Assembly: GCA_041675505.1 (NCBI GenBank) | Contig: JBAYTR010000002.1 | Location: 259,929 to 323,928 of the forward strand | Direction of reading: 5' to 3' | Length of the DNA: 64,000 bases | Origin: JAGPCK01 sp041675505 | Lineage (GTDB): Bacteria; Bacteroidota; Bacteroidia; UKL13-3 | Shown: piece by piece, positions 26,589 through 35,700 of the stretch | Position numbering within the stretch: position 1 is the stretch's first letter | How the letters are laid out: the number at the start of each line of letters is the position of its first letter | Notes under the pieces: model-generated | Seen by the model: only the letters and a program-made list of their open reading frames with translations | What the model was told of the DNA's origin: nothing | Database searches by the model: none | Position numbers and translations under genes: made by a program

Positions 26589-27953
26589 ATGAAGCATTTA
26601 TACCTGATTGCCTTAAGTATTGCCTTTGTGGCGGGCGCCTGCAACCCTTCCAAATCGTTGTATACAAAGGGCAAAAAATTAGAAACAGCCGGCATGTACC
26701 GGGAGGCGGCCACATATTATTATGATGCCCTCAGGTATGACAAACGAAATGTGGAAGCACAGATAGGTTTAAAATTAGCCGGTCAGAAAGTGCTCAATGA
26801 TTACTTTGAGGAGTTTTTCAAAGCCTACAATACAGATAAAAATAAGGAAGCAGTTTATGCCTACCGCAATGCCGAAAAGTATTACAGTGATTTAAATGAC
26901 CTGGGAGTTTACCTTAAGTGGGACGACCACTACAAACCCGATTACGAAGACGCCAAAAACAAATACCTGGAACAATTATACAATCAGGGATTGGAAGAGT
27001 TGAAACGTAACGATTTTACCTCAGCACAAAAATCATTTGCAGAAATTACATCCCTTAACCCCACGTACAAGGACGTAGCCACCTTGAAAGAAACTGCCAA
27101 ACTGGAGCCTATGTATCAGCAGGCACTAAATTACATGGGTGAGAAAAAATACGCTTTGGCCTACGAACAACTGGAAAAAATATGCCGCTTTACCTGCAAA
27201 TACAAAGAGACCGAAAAACTAAAAGCCGAGGCAATAGAGAAAGCAACTTTCACCATTGGTTTTTTTGTTGATGATAAAGATGCTAAAAACAGGGAACTGC
27301 AACGCAAGCTGGCCAGCATGATTACAGATGAAATTATGCAATCTAAAAACCCGTTTATTCATGTTGTGGACAGAGAGAACATAGACAAACTGTTGCAAGA
27401 ACAAAAACTGGGCATGAGCGGCATGATTGACGAGAAAAAAGCAGCTACTGCCGGTAAAATGCTTGGTGTACAAAGCGGCTTATTCATTAACGTTACAGAG
27501 AATACATTTACTAAAAGCGGACCGAGTAAACTCCAACGCACCGGTTTCGAAATATCAACTGTAAGTTACCGCAACCATGCAGGAGAAACTGTATTGCGCA
27601 GAAATGTGGACCGCTTTTCCTACTACGAATATGAGGCATCTGCCAGCTACCGTGTATCAGCAGATTTCAAATTGGTATCAACCGAAACAGGTAAAATACT
27701 GTATTCTAAATCTTACTCCGATACCAACACCGATGAGATAAAATATGCTGTACCTACCCGAAACGTTAAACTTAACCAGATTTTTCCAACACAGGAAGGT
27801 TTGGGCAATGTCAATAGTTTCCGCTCTATGTTTAACAGCCGGCAGGAATTAAAAAGCAGGGATGAGCTAAATGAGCACATGCTGCGCGAAGTGGCAGGTA
27901 CTATCGCTTATGAAATTTTGCAATTCCACAAACAAATGAGCAACGGTCAATAA
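26589..27953 (+). CDS. CsgG-like lipoprotein with TPR-type N-terminal region
   Basis: Lipoprotein of 454 residues. The signal peptide ends in lipobox AGAC with Cys18. The N-terminal half (about 20-215) has TPR-like helical repeats (GMYREAATYYYDALRYDKRN). The C-terminal half (about 220-440) resembles the CsgG/LpoB-type fold: TIGFFVDDKDAKNRELQRKL, FIHVVDRENIDKLLQEQKLG, AATAGKMLGVQSGLFINVTE. CsgG itself is a curli secretion pore, but no curli subunit genes are present. Start chosen at ATG 26589; the frame's earlier TTG at 26496 would bury the lipobox. The stop overlaps the next start (TAATG), so it is translationally coupled with the LPP20 gene. The most likely location is the inner face of the outer membrane. 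Confidence 0.85.
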   Translation: MKHLYLIALSIAFVAGACNPSKSLYTKGKKLETAGMYREAATYYYDALRYDKRNVEAQIGLKLAGQKVLNDYFEEFFKAYNTDKNKEAVYAYRNAEKYYSDLNDLGVYLKWDDHYKPDYEDAKNKYLEQLYNQGLEELKRNDFTSAQKSFAEITSLNPTYKDVATLKETAKLEPMYQQALNYMGEKKYALAYEQLEKICRFTCKYKETEKLKAEAIEKATFTIGFFVDDKDAKNRELQRKLASMITDEIMQSKNPFIHVVDRENIDKLLQEQKLGMSGMIDEKKAATAGKMLGVQSGLFINVTENTFTKSGPSKLQRTGFEISTVSYRNHAGETVLRRNVDRFSYYEYEASASYRVSADFKLVSTETGKILYSKSYSDTNTDEIKYAVPTRNVKLNQIFPTQEGLGNVNSFRSMFNSRQELKSRDELNEHMLREVAGTIAYEILQFHKQMSNGQ

Positions 27954-29377
27954 TGAGCAAACCAACTTTTCTTCTTTTTACCCTTTTACTTTTACTGGCC
28001 TCAGGCTGCGGCTCCTCACAAAAAGCAACTACGCAAACACCTCCTCCTCCAGCTAAGGAAATCGTTCAGGTGGAACAAGACGGGGCACGCCCGGGGTGGG
28101 TGAGAAAAAGACCAATAGACGATGACTATTATATTGGCATAGCCATGATAGAAAAACGTCCTGGTATGAAAGATTACAAAGACAAAGCCTTCAAAGACGC
28201 CTTGAGCGAATTGTGTTCTCAAATTCAGGTAACAGTAAATAGCAATTCTTACCTCATTACCATTAACCGCGACTATAAATTTCAGCAGGACTACCTGTCT
28301 TCTACCAAATCATCTGTAAACACCAATATTGAAGGCTACCGTATAATTGACGAGTTTGAAAACGATAAAGAATATTGGGTTTACCTGAGTCTGTCGCGGG
28401 AAGAATACAAACAACGTGAACAGGAGAAAATGCAACAAGCTGCATCAACTGCAGTTGGATTTATTAAACAGGCTAGAGAGTTTACCAAAAGCAGTTACTA
28501 TCCTTCCTCTATATTATTTTACGGCAAAGCTTTGTCTGCCATGCGTAACTACCTCAATCAGGCTGTAGAGGCTGAAATAGATGGTAAAACTACTTTATTG
28601 GTGAATGAAACTTTTTCAGAGTTACAACGAGTGATAAATAACATTCGCATTGAGTTCAGCGATTCTACTCAGGAGTTGAAGTTTGGACTACCCATTAACC
28701 AACGGTATGCTGTAGCTGCGTTTACTAAAGACAGGAACAAAACAAAACTCAATGATTTACCCGTAAAGTTTTCTTTTGTGAGCGGTAAAGGAAACATCAA
28801 CGAAAGCATTATCACCAACAATCAGGGCAGGGGAATGCTTTCCATCTTTAAACTTACTTCTACACAAGCCTATCAGGAAATTGAGGCCGCACTGGATTTT
28901 GAAAAAATGTGTTCAACAGATACCTCGTGGAAGTATTTCAAACCTTTTGTATCACAGCTATCTATTCCCTCGCACCGTATGTTCATAAAGGTAATTGCAC
29001 CAAAATTTTACAGCAACAGTTCAGAGAAAAATTTGAACTCACCTTTGGAAGAATCCATACTGATGAAGCATTTAGATAAGCGAATGTTTGATAACGGACT
29101 TCAGCTAACCATGAATAAAGCAGAGGCTGATCTGATTTTCGAGCTTACGTCCAACACACAGCAGATAAACGTAGCTTACGAAATGATTACCTGTCACCTG
29201 CAATTTGCTTTAACCATAAAAGATGCCTCAGGAAAACCCGTTTATTCGCATCAAAAAAACGACATTAAAGGCATACGGCTTAAACAGCAAGAAGCCGGCA
29301 TTTATGCTTACAAAAGCGGCATTGAGTATATAGACAATAAAGTAATACCTGAAATCAACACCCTATTATTCAAATGA
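27953..29377 (+). CDS. LPP20-family lipoprotein
   Basis: Lipoprotein of 474 residues. Lipobox ASGC with Cys19, then an LPP20-type domain at about 45-160: RPGWVRKRPIDDDYYIGIAM, the AFKDALSELCSQIQVTVNS stretch, and a closing DEFENDKEYWVYLSLSREEYK. The remaining 300 residues form a second, unrecognised part with beta-rich character (about 230-460). LPP20 domains also occur in FlgP, an outer-membrane lipoprotein of flagellar basal discs. Start and stop overlap the neighbours (TAATG and ATGA), which implies a stoichiometric complex with the CsgG-like protein and the 184-residue protein. Confidence 0.85.
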   Translation: MSKPTFLLFTLLLLLASGCGSSQKATTQTPPPPAKEIVQVEQDGARPGWVRKRPIDDDYYIGIAMIEKRPGMKDYKDKAFKDALSELCSQIQVTVNSNSYLITINRDYKFQQDYLSSTKSSVNTNIEGYRIIDEFENDKEYWVYLSLSREEYKQREQEKMQQAASTAVGFIKQAREFTKSSYYPSSILFYGKALSAMRNYLNQAVEAEIDGKTTLLVNETFSELQRVINNIRIEFSDSTQELKFGLPINQRYAVAAFTKDRNKTKLNDLPVKFSFVSGKGNINESIITNNQGRGMLSIFKLTSTQAYQEIEAALDFEKMCSTDTSWKYFKPFVSQLSIPSHRMFIKVIAPKFYSNSSEKNLNSPLEESILMKHLDKRMFDNGLQLTMNKAEADLIFELTSNTQQINVAYEMITCHLQFALTIKDASGKPVYSHQKNDIKGIRLKQQEAGIYAYKSGIEYIDNKVIPEINTLLFK

Positions 29378-29928
29378 AATCAGCAGCAATAACTTTTTTA
29401 GTCGCATTAAGCTCATTGGCAAGCTTCGGGCAATCAGATGTACGAAAAGCTGTTACCCAAATTAAATACCAGTACCTGGAATTAGCTCAGTTTCCCGACT
29501 ACCAACGCAAGCAGGCATTAATCTGGGAACTGGACAAAGAAGACGGTAAAAAATACCTGAAAGCTGAAGTAATAGGTCAATACAAAAACAATAAACTTTG
29601 CATCATCAAAGAATCTTCTAAAATACCCAAAGGAAGAATGATGCGGGAGTTTTATTTATACAAAGGCCAACTCATTTTCATTTATGAAAAGGCAGAGACA
29701 GTAGAAAATTATACCGATGACAGCGGACAGGCCCGCAAGCGCATGCAGGTAGTTTATCAAAACAGCCTTTACATAAAAGACGGCAAAATTTTGCAGCAAA
29801 AACCTACAGGTGAATACTCACCATATCCGGCCTCACCCTCCACTGAAGAGCTTGCGAAATTGCTTCAGCGTATGTCATCTGAGTACAGTAAAGCATTGCA
29901 AAAAGAGGCTTTCACCACTAAAAAATGA
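29374..29928 (+). CDS. small exported protein coupled to the CsgG-like/LPP20 lipoproteins
   Basis: Protein of 184 residues with a signal peptide (1-19, ending ASFGQ). The mature protein is predicted mostly beta (KYLKAEVIGQYKNNKLCIIK, REFYLYKGQLIFIYEKAE) with a helical C-terminus rich in Lys and Glu. No family is recognised. It overlaps both neighbours by ATGA, so it is the third member of the translationally coupled lipoprotein set and is itself coupled to menA. A periplasmic partner role is inferred from context only. Confidence 0.75.
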   Translation: MKSAAITFLVALSSLASFGQSDVRKAVTQIKYQYLELAQFPDYQRKQALIWELDKEDGKKYLKAEVIGQYKNNKLCIIKESSKIPKGRMMREFYLYKGQLIFIYEKAETVENYTDDSGQARKRMQVVYQNSLYIKDGKILQQKPTGEYSPYPASPSTEELAKLLQRMSSEYSKALQKEAFTTKK

Positions 29929-30857
29929 AACACTGGTTACACGCTTTCCGTTTACGTACGCTACCATTAGCTGCTGCATCTGTTTTAACCGGATCTATGC
30001 TGGCCGGTATTTTTGGCGAAGCTGACGGACTTATTCTTTTTCTGTGCTTGCTGGTTGCTTTTGAACTGCAGATATTATCTAACCTCGCTAATGATTACGG
30101 AGATTTTGTAAAAGGCACCGACAATGAAAACAGATTAGGTAACCAAAGAGCATTACAAAGCGGTGCATTGCAACCAAACCAGGTAAAAAGAATGATGGTA
30201 GTATTTGTAGCCGCTACGCTACTTACCGGAGTGAGTTTGTTGTTACTGGCTTTCCCTGAAGTAAACCTTGCCACCTTTATACTACTCGCCACAGGCATTG
30301 CCGCCATAGGTGCTGCCATTAAATACACCGTTGGGAATAATGCCTACGGTTACAAAGGCTGGGGAGATATTTTCGTGTTTCTTTTCTTCGGCATATTTGC
30401 TGTTTTGGGAACATCATATGTACAATACCACGTGCTTGTGCCTGAGATGATTTTACCCGCAATCGCTATAGGATTGTTGGCAACGGCAGTACTCAACGTA
30501 AATAACATTCGTGATATAGACAATGATAAAGCCTGCGGAAAAATTACTATCCCGGTTAAGTTAGGTGTAAAAAAAGCTAAACAATATCATTTGTTTCTAA
30601 TAGCAGGAGCCACATTAAGCATAGTTATATTCTCAGTAATTATCTACCAGAGTGCTGTGGACTTTTTATACCTTCTTTCTTTCCCAGTTATTTTTGCGAA
30701 TACTCGCAGTATTTGGACAACCGAACCCTCTCCTGCTTACAATAAACTGCTCAAGCAACTTTCGCTGAGTGTTCTTTTCTTCGCGCTGATGACTTGCGTA
30801 AGTTACATCCTAAGCTTTATTGTGGTTGTTACAGGTATTGGTAATGTTTTCAATTAA
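29925..30857 (+). CDS. menA: 1,4-dihydroxy-2-naphthoate polyprenyltransferase
   Basis: UbiA-family membrane prenyltransferase of 310 residues that attaches the isoprenoid tail to 1,4-dihydroxy-2-naphthoate in menaquinone synthesis. The two aspartate-rich motifs are NDYGDFVKGTDNENR (about 62-76) and NNIRDIDNDKACGK (about 193-206). About eight to nine hydrophobic helices are visible. The N-terminus HWLHAFRLRTLPLAAASVL is typical of MenA. The start overlaps the preceding gene (ATGA), and the end overlaps the menC start by 14 bases. Confidence 0.95.
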   Translation: MKHWLHAFRLRTLPLAAASVLTGSMLAGIFGEADGLILFLCLLVAFELQILSNLANDYGDFVKGTDNENRLGNQRALQSGALQPNQVKRMMVVFVAATLLTGVSLLLLAFPEVNLATFILLATGIAAIGAAIKYTVGNNAYGYKGWGDIFVFLFFGIFAVLGTSYVQYHVLVPEMILPAIAIGLLATAVLNVNNIRDIDNDKACGKITIPVKLGVKKAKQYHLFLIAGATLSIVIFSVIIYQSAVDFLYLLSFPVIFANTRSIWTTEPSPAYNKLLKQLSLSVLFFALMTCVSYILSFIVVVTGIGNVFN

Positions 30858-31932
30858 AGTTCATCCGTATCAATTACATTTCAAAAAACCAGCGGGTACC
30901 TCGCGCGGGGTTTTGCATGAACGCAATATCAGGTTCATTGAGTTCCACTCTCCCGGTTTCAGCAGCTGGGGTGAAGCAGGAACACTACCCGGCCTCAGTA
31001 TTGATGATGTACCGGAGTATTATAGCAAGCTGAATAAAACAGTTCAACGCCTGAGTGAAAACAATGCCGAGCTGCTGAATCTGCCTTTTGAAGAATTACT
31101 GGATATTCTTGATTTATCTGCTTTCCCGTCCATAGCTTTTGCATTGGAAAGTGCAATACTTGGCTGGGCAACTAAAAAAGAAGCTACCATCTTCAACAGT
31201 GCATTTGTTACAGGTGAAGCATCCATCCCCATCAACGGGTTAGTGTGGATGGATAACAGTGCCAATATGCTGAAGCAGGTGGAAGAAAAAATAGAACAGG
31301 GCTACACCTGCATCAAATTAAAAATAGGCGCATTGGATTTTGATGAAGAATGTCGCCTGCTGGAAACTATTCGTAAAAAATACAATGCCTTTGCTATCGA
31401 AATGCGGGTGGATGCCAACGGTGCATTTGCACCTGATACAGCCCTTGAGCAACTAAATGAACTGCATCGCTTCGACCTGCATTCTATTGAGCAACCCGTT
31501 AAGCAAGGCCAATGGGAAGTGATGGAAGAACTGTGCGCCAAAAGCAGGCTACCCATTGCATTGGATGAGGAACTGATTGGTATAGACCCTTGCAGAGACG
31601 GAGCAGTAATGCTGAAGAAAATAAAACCGCAATTCATCATTTTGAAACCCTCGCTGCTGGGCGGATTTACCCGGTGTAAACAATGGATAAATACTTCTCA
31701 GCAATTTAACACCGGCTATTGGATTACGTCTGCATTGGAAAGTAATATCGGGCTGAATGCCATTGCACAATTTACCTCTACTCTGCAGGTAAATATTCCG
31801 CAGGGGTTGGGCACAGGTCAGCTTTATACCAACAATATTTCATCTCCGCTTCATATTGCTAACGGAGCGCTGCATTATGTACAAAATAAAAAATGGGACT
31901 GGAAAACTATAACTACTTCTGCTGAACAATAG
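30844..31932 (+). CDS. menC: o-succinylbenzoate synthase (enolase superfamily)
   Basis: Enolase-superfamily barrel protein of 362 residues. Catalytic features are the KLKIG strand with the first lysine (CIKLKIGALDF), metal ligands in RVDANGAF, SIEQPVKQG and LDEELIG, and the second lysine in ILKPSLLGG. These fit dehydration of SHCHC to o-succinylbenzoate. The superfamily relative L-Ala-D/L-Glu epimerase is the main alternative, but overlap with menA supports menaquinone synthesis. ATG 30844 is chosen over an in-frame start at 30820, which lies deeper inside menA. The 3' end overlaps the convergent vanZ-like gene by 20 bases. Confidence 0.88.
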   Translation: MFSIKVHPYQLHFKKPAGTSRGVLHERNIRFIEFHSPGFSSWGEAGTLPGLSIDDVPEYYSKLNKTVQRLSENNAELLNLPFEELLDILDLSAFPSIAFALESAILGWATKKEATIFNSAFVTGEASIPINGLVWMDNSANMLKQVEEKIEQGYTCIKLKIGALDFDEECRLLETIRKKYNAFAIEMRVDANGAFAPDTALEQLNELHRFDLHSIEQPVKQGQWEVMEELCAKSRLPIALDEELIGIDPCRDGAVMLKKIKPQFIILKPSLLGGFTRCKQWINTSQQFNTGYWITSALESNIGLNAIAQFTSTLQVNIPQGLGTGQLYTNNISSPLHIANGALHYVQNKKWDWKTITTSAEQ

Positions 31933-32314
31933 CTGCCTTACCGTAAATAAGGTAAAACAACCCTACACCCAAAATACAGCCTTCAGTGTTCGCTATCATG
32001 TCCATAAAATCGGCTGAACGTTCAAAAAACACATTGGCCTGCATCCACTCCACTACTATACCATAGGTTATTCCAACCAGCAAAGCCACCAGCCACGCTC
32101 TTCTTCTTTTGAGGGAATGAACGTATTGTTTGTAGTACCCCACAGTGATTAACAAACTGAGTACTGCATAAAAGCTGATGTGAATGATTTTATCAAATGA
32201 GAGAGAAAAGTCCCAGGTAAAAGATGGAAACTGGTTACCCCCTAAACCACAGAGGAGCAGTATAACTGCTCCCCATAGTATGCTGTTCAGTTGAAAATGA
32301 ATCAGCTGTTTCAA
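31913..32314 (-). CDS. VanZ-like membrane protein
   Basis: Membrane protein of 133 residues with four hydrophobic helices. It has the VanZ-like motifs FDKIIHISFYAVLSLLITVG and YGIVVEWMQANVFFERSADFMDMIANTEGCILG (the E...Q...R..D.D...N..G pattern). VanZ of enterococci confers low-level teicoplanin resistance, but the wide family is of unknown function and no resistance claim is made here. Translation probably starts at TTG 32314, which gives the usual N-terminus for the family (KQLIHFQLNSILWGAVILLL). It is 13 bases downstream of gcvH in the sprA cluster. Confidence 0.85.
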   Translation of the reverse strand: MKQLIHFQLNSILWGAVILLLCGLGGNQFPSFTWDFSLSFDKIIHISFYAVLSLLITVGYYKQYVHSLKRRRAWLVALLVGITYGIVVEWMQANVFFERSADFMDMIANTEGCILGVGLFYLIYGKAAIVQQK

Positions 32315-32327
32315 AATATTTTTTTTC

Positions 32328-32708
32328 TTAGTGGCCTATCAGCGACTTGTAATCAGCAGCTGACATGAGCGCATCAAATTCAGCGGTGTTGCTTACTTTC
32401 ACTTTCACCATCCAACCTGTTCCGTAAGGATCACTGTTTACTGACTCAGGGGTTGCATCCAAACCCTTGTTTACTTCAGTAACTTCTCCACCCAACGGCA
32501 TAAACAAATCAGAAACTGTTTTTACTGCCTCTACTGTTCCAAACACTTCGTGTTGTGCCAGTGTTCTGCCTGCTGAACTGATGTCAACAAAAACAATATC
32601 ACCCAATTCTTTCTGAGCAAAATCTGTAATGCCAATGGTAGCAACTCCGTTTTCGAGGTTAACCCATTCGTGGTCTTTGGTGTACTTTAAATTTTCAGGA
32701 AAGTTCAT
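32328..32708 (-). CDS. gcvH: glycine cleavage system H protein
   Basis: Lipoyl carrier of the glycine cleavage complex, 126 residues, normal family length. The lipoylated lysine is Lys63 in GTVEAVKTVSDLFMP. The usual N-terminal YTKDHEWV and C-terminal GTGWMVKVKVSN are present. It would shuttle the aminomethyl group from GcvP (encoded at 18373-21255) to GcvT. It lies 84 bases after sprA and just before the vanZ-like gene. Confidence 0.98.
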   Translation of the reverse strand: MNFPENLKYTKDHEWVNLENGVATIGITDFAQKELGDIVFVDISSAGRTLAQHEVFGTVEAVKTVSDLFMPLGGEVTEVNKGLDATPESVNSDPYGTGWMVKVKVSNTAEFDALMSAADYKSLIGH

Positions 32709-32792
32709 GCTGTTAAATTTTTGGGCAATTTATACTTTTAGACGGTAATTAGGAAAATTTTATTCCTTTTACTGCATGATACTTATCAGGAT

Positions 32793-35700
32793 TTACTGAA
32801 TGGTGTATCGGATGGTGAAGCCACCGCTGGTGATAGCAGTAGGATAACTATTGGATGTAGCCGGCTTAGTGACCCTGCGATCATAGAAAATGCGCAGATT
32901 AAGTTTCTCATTAAACATGTAGTCAATAGTGGGTTTTATAGAAATCACCTTACTTCCGTTTACCGGCTCATTTACTGATTGATCAATTTTCTTAACAATC
33001 GTCTGGTCATCACGAATAGAAAAATCGAACCTGAAGTTCACATCATTTTCCAATACTCTCTGACGACCTCTGCCAAAGGGCAGTTTAAGTTCCTTGGTAC
33101 GGTAACCTAAGCCAATAGTGTATTCCTTATTTCTGGTTTCAGTTAGCTGCGGATTAGTTAAGGCCAGAGAAAGTGTTCTGCCTGTGTTATAACTGAAACT
33201 GGTAGTGATGTTATTCAGGAATGTAATGTCGATTCCCAACAAAGGCGAAAAACGCTCGGTAATGGAAACAGAACGGATAATGTATTTCGGTTGAATAGTT
33301 GTACCTGGTTGATTAAAGGAAGAATCAACGAAGGAAACGGAGGTAGTATAGTTGGCAATATTGTAGTTGGAAGTGTAACTGTGATTAAGGCTGATGTTGG
33401 ATGTGTATTCCTTCAGCGCTTCAATCTTACTTAGTCCGTTATAATTTACTCTCCAGTTCATATCGGGTATTGCCGGGAACAATTTGGTGCTTTGTTTCGA
33501 AGGATTTTTACCTGAGTAGGCAGAGAGGAATGAATACATGAGTACTTCCTGCTGACCGGAGCCATAGCCATTAGGAAATCCTGTTGCGGGGTCAATGCCT
33601 GTTGACTTACCCGGATTCTCATTCTTCAATCGCGTAGCAATATCATAACGGGCCTGTAAAAAATCATTGTATATTTCATCAGGATCTTTGAAAGCTGTTT
33701 TAAAAACATTGTAGGTTATGCTGTACGTTCCGCTTTCAACGGGAGCCAAATCCCTGAAGTCATTAAAGCCGGCTGTAGTATCAAATTTAAAATTTGAGGT
33801 GGTAGATTTGGTGAAATCCCTTTTCATGGTAACTTCAATCCGCAGGTCTGGAATAGGTTCAATTAAACCCCGCGCATTGAAATTTTTACTGTTCGACATG
33901 GTATAAGGTGTGGCAATTCTCGGGTCGGCACTCAGCCAGCCATTTCGTGCTGCCTTGTATTTAAAATCGGGATCTTGAGAGCCCATTATAAAGTCAAACC
34001 CGGGAGCCGACTCAGTCCAGTTTTGCCCTAAGTAAGAGGGCTTAGGCTGAAAACCGGGAAGAGCGGTACTGTTGTTCTCTGCATATGAAAATGACACGTT
34101 GCGCAGTGACATCATCAACCTCAAACCTGTTTTGGCAATGTCAGGTATTTCTTTTGGTTTCTTAATTTTCTCTTTTATCCAAACCGTATCTTTTTTACCC
34201 GTCTTAGGGTTCAGTTTAAGTTTGAACGTTTTTTTGGCATTCTTCTCTGCCTCCTCTTTCCTCTTTTGTTCTTCTCTTTTGGCCAACTGAGGATTGTTGA
34301 TACGCTGCAGGAATTTAGATTTATTGTACAGGGTGGTCATGTTGAACTGACCATTCAAACTTTTACCCTGTGTATTGGAAATAGTGTTACCCAAACTATC
34401 TGCTGCGGGCGGGGCAGTGAGCCATACATAATTGGCGCTGTAACGGGCACTCAGGGTAATCCAGTTTAAAGCGGGAATCTTATTTAAGGGCACATTATAC
34501 GTAGCCGATACCGTTTGATTAAACTGAGTTGTACGACCCAGGTTGAGCAGATTCGTCTTAATAGAATCTTTCTTTTGCTCTGAGTCAATTTTACCGTTGG
34601 GTTCATCAATACGTGCATTAACCGTTGCATTATAATCCAACTTGATGGACTTGGTTAAATCCCAACGCATTTCATAGAATCGGGACATGGTATAGTTTTT
34701 ATCGTACAACGGTGTGATGGCAGTGGAACGGCTGTCATTATTGCGGTAAATGGTTTCACCAAACCTTCTGTCCCACGTGTACCTCACGTTAGTTGAACTT
34801 GGCATGTAATTGAAATTAAACTCCTTGATTAGTTTCAGGCTTTTAGGTTTCAATTTTTTAAACGGTTCCACAGGTTTATTCTGAAAGGTATGCCCATGCC
34901 CCAAACCAACCTGATAATTTTTTAGCAGGCTGTATTGTATATTTTCATTTCTTCTGTATTGCTCAGAAAATGCAAATGTAGCGTTAAGGTTCTCCACATC
35001 ATAAAAATGAGCCTTCTTACTCCCTACCCTGTTTTTTCTTACGTTGGTAAAATTGATACTTCGTTGAGTAGAAAAATCTTCTGCTGCTGCAAGTATGCGT
35101 TGTCGCTCAGCTTCATTATTTGTTTCCAGCGAAGTAGCTAGTTTTATATCAGGATTAAGCGGGTTATACAATGGTTTGATTGACGTTTGTGAATACGAGT
35201 AGAACATCGGAATGCTTATGCCCACCTTAGCTGGGAAAAATTTACCCAACTCAAAGTTAGTAGCAACCGACATTTGTAATTCCTCTTTCAGGCTTCGCTC
35301 ATTCAGCTTTTTATCAATACCTCCCCAACCTACACTCTTGTAATTGGTGGCTGCCTGTACCGTTCCAAAATCTGCCAGTTTGGTTACTACCCTGCCCGTA
35401 GCTGCCCATCCGCCTCTGCTCACAAAATCTGATACACGCAATTCATTGAACCAAACCTCACCACACTTAGGCAATCCGTCATCCAACGGATTATTTCCAT
35501 CGCGTTTCACATTGCGCACACCTAACATAATTACCCGCACATTACTCAAATCAGGAATACCCAATACCGTTACTTTTCTGTCACCTACATTGATAGTGTA
35601 TGGAGTTGTCAGGCTTTCGTTGTTGCTGGAGCGGTTTTGTTTGGCCAGATAAAAATCTTCAATATCAGCTACCATCTCATTTGCTGAAGGCCAGATTAAG

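Noticed and set aside
26589..29377. curli secretion system
   Set aside because: The CsgG-like domain alone is not enough: no CsgA/B-type amyloid subunits, CsgE or CsgF occur here, and the partner genes are of different families.
30844..31932. L-Ala-D/L-Glu epimerase
   Set aside because: Same superfamily, but overlap with menA and the KPSLLGG end favour o-succinylbenzoate synthase.
31913..32314. glycopeptide resistance gene vanZ
   Set aside because: The VanZ-like family is broad, no other van genes are present, and the neighbours are housekeeping genes.
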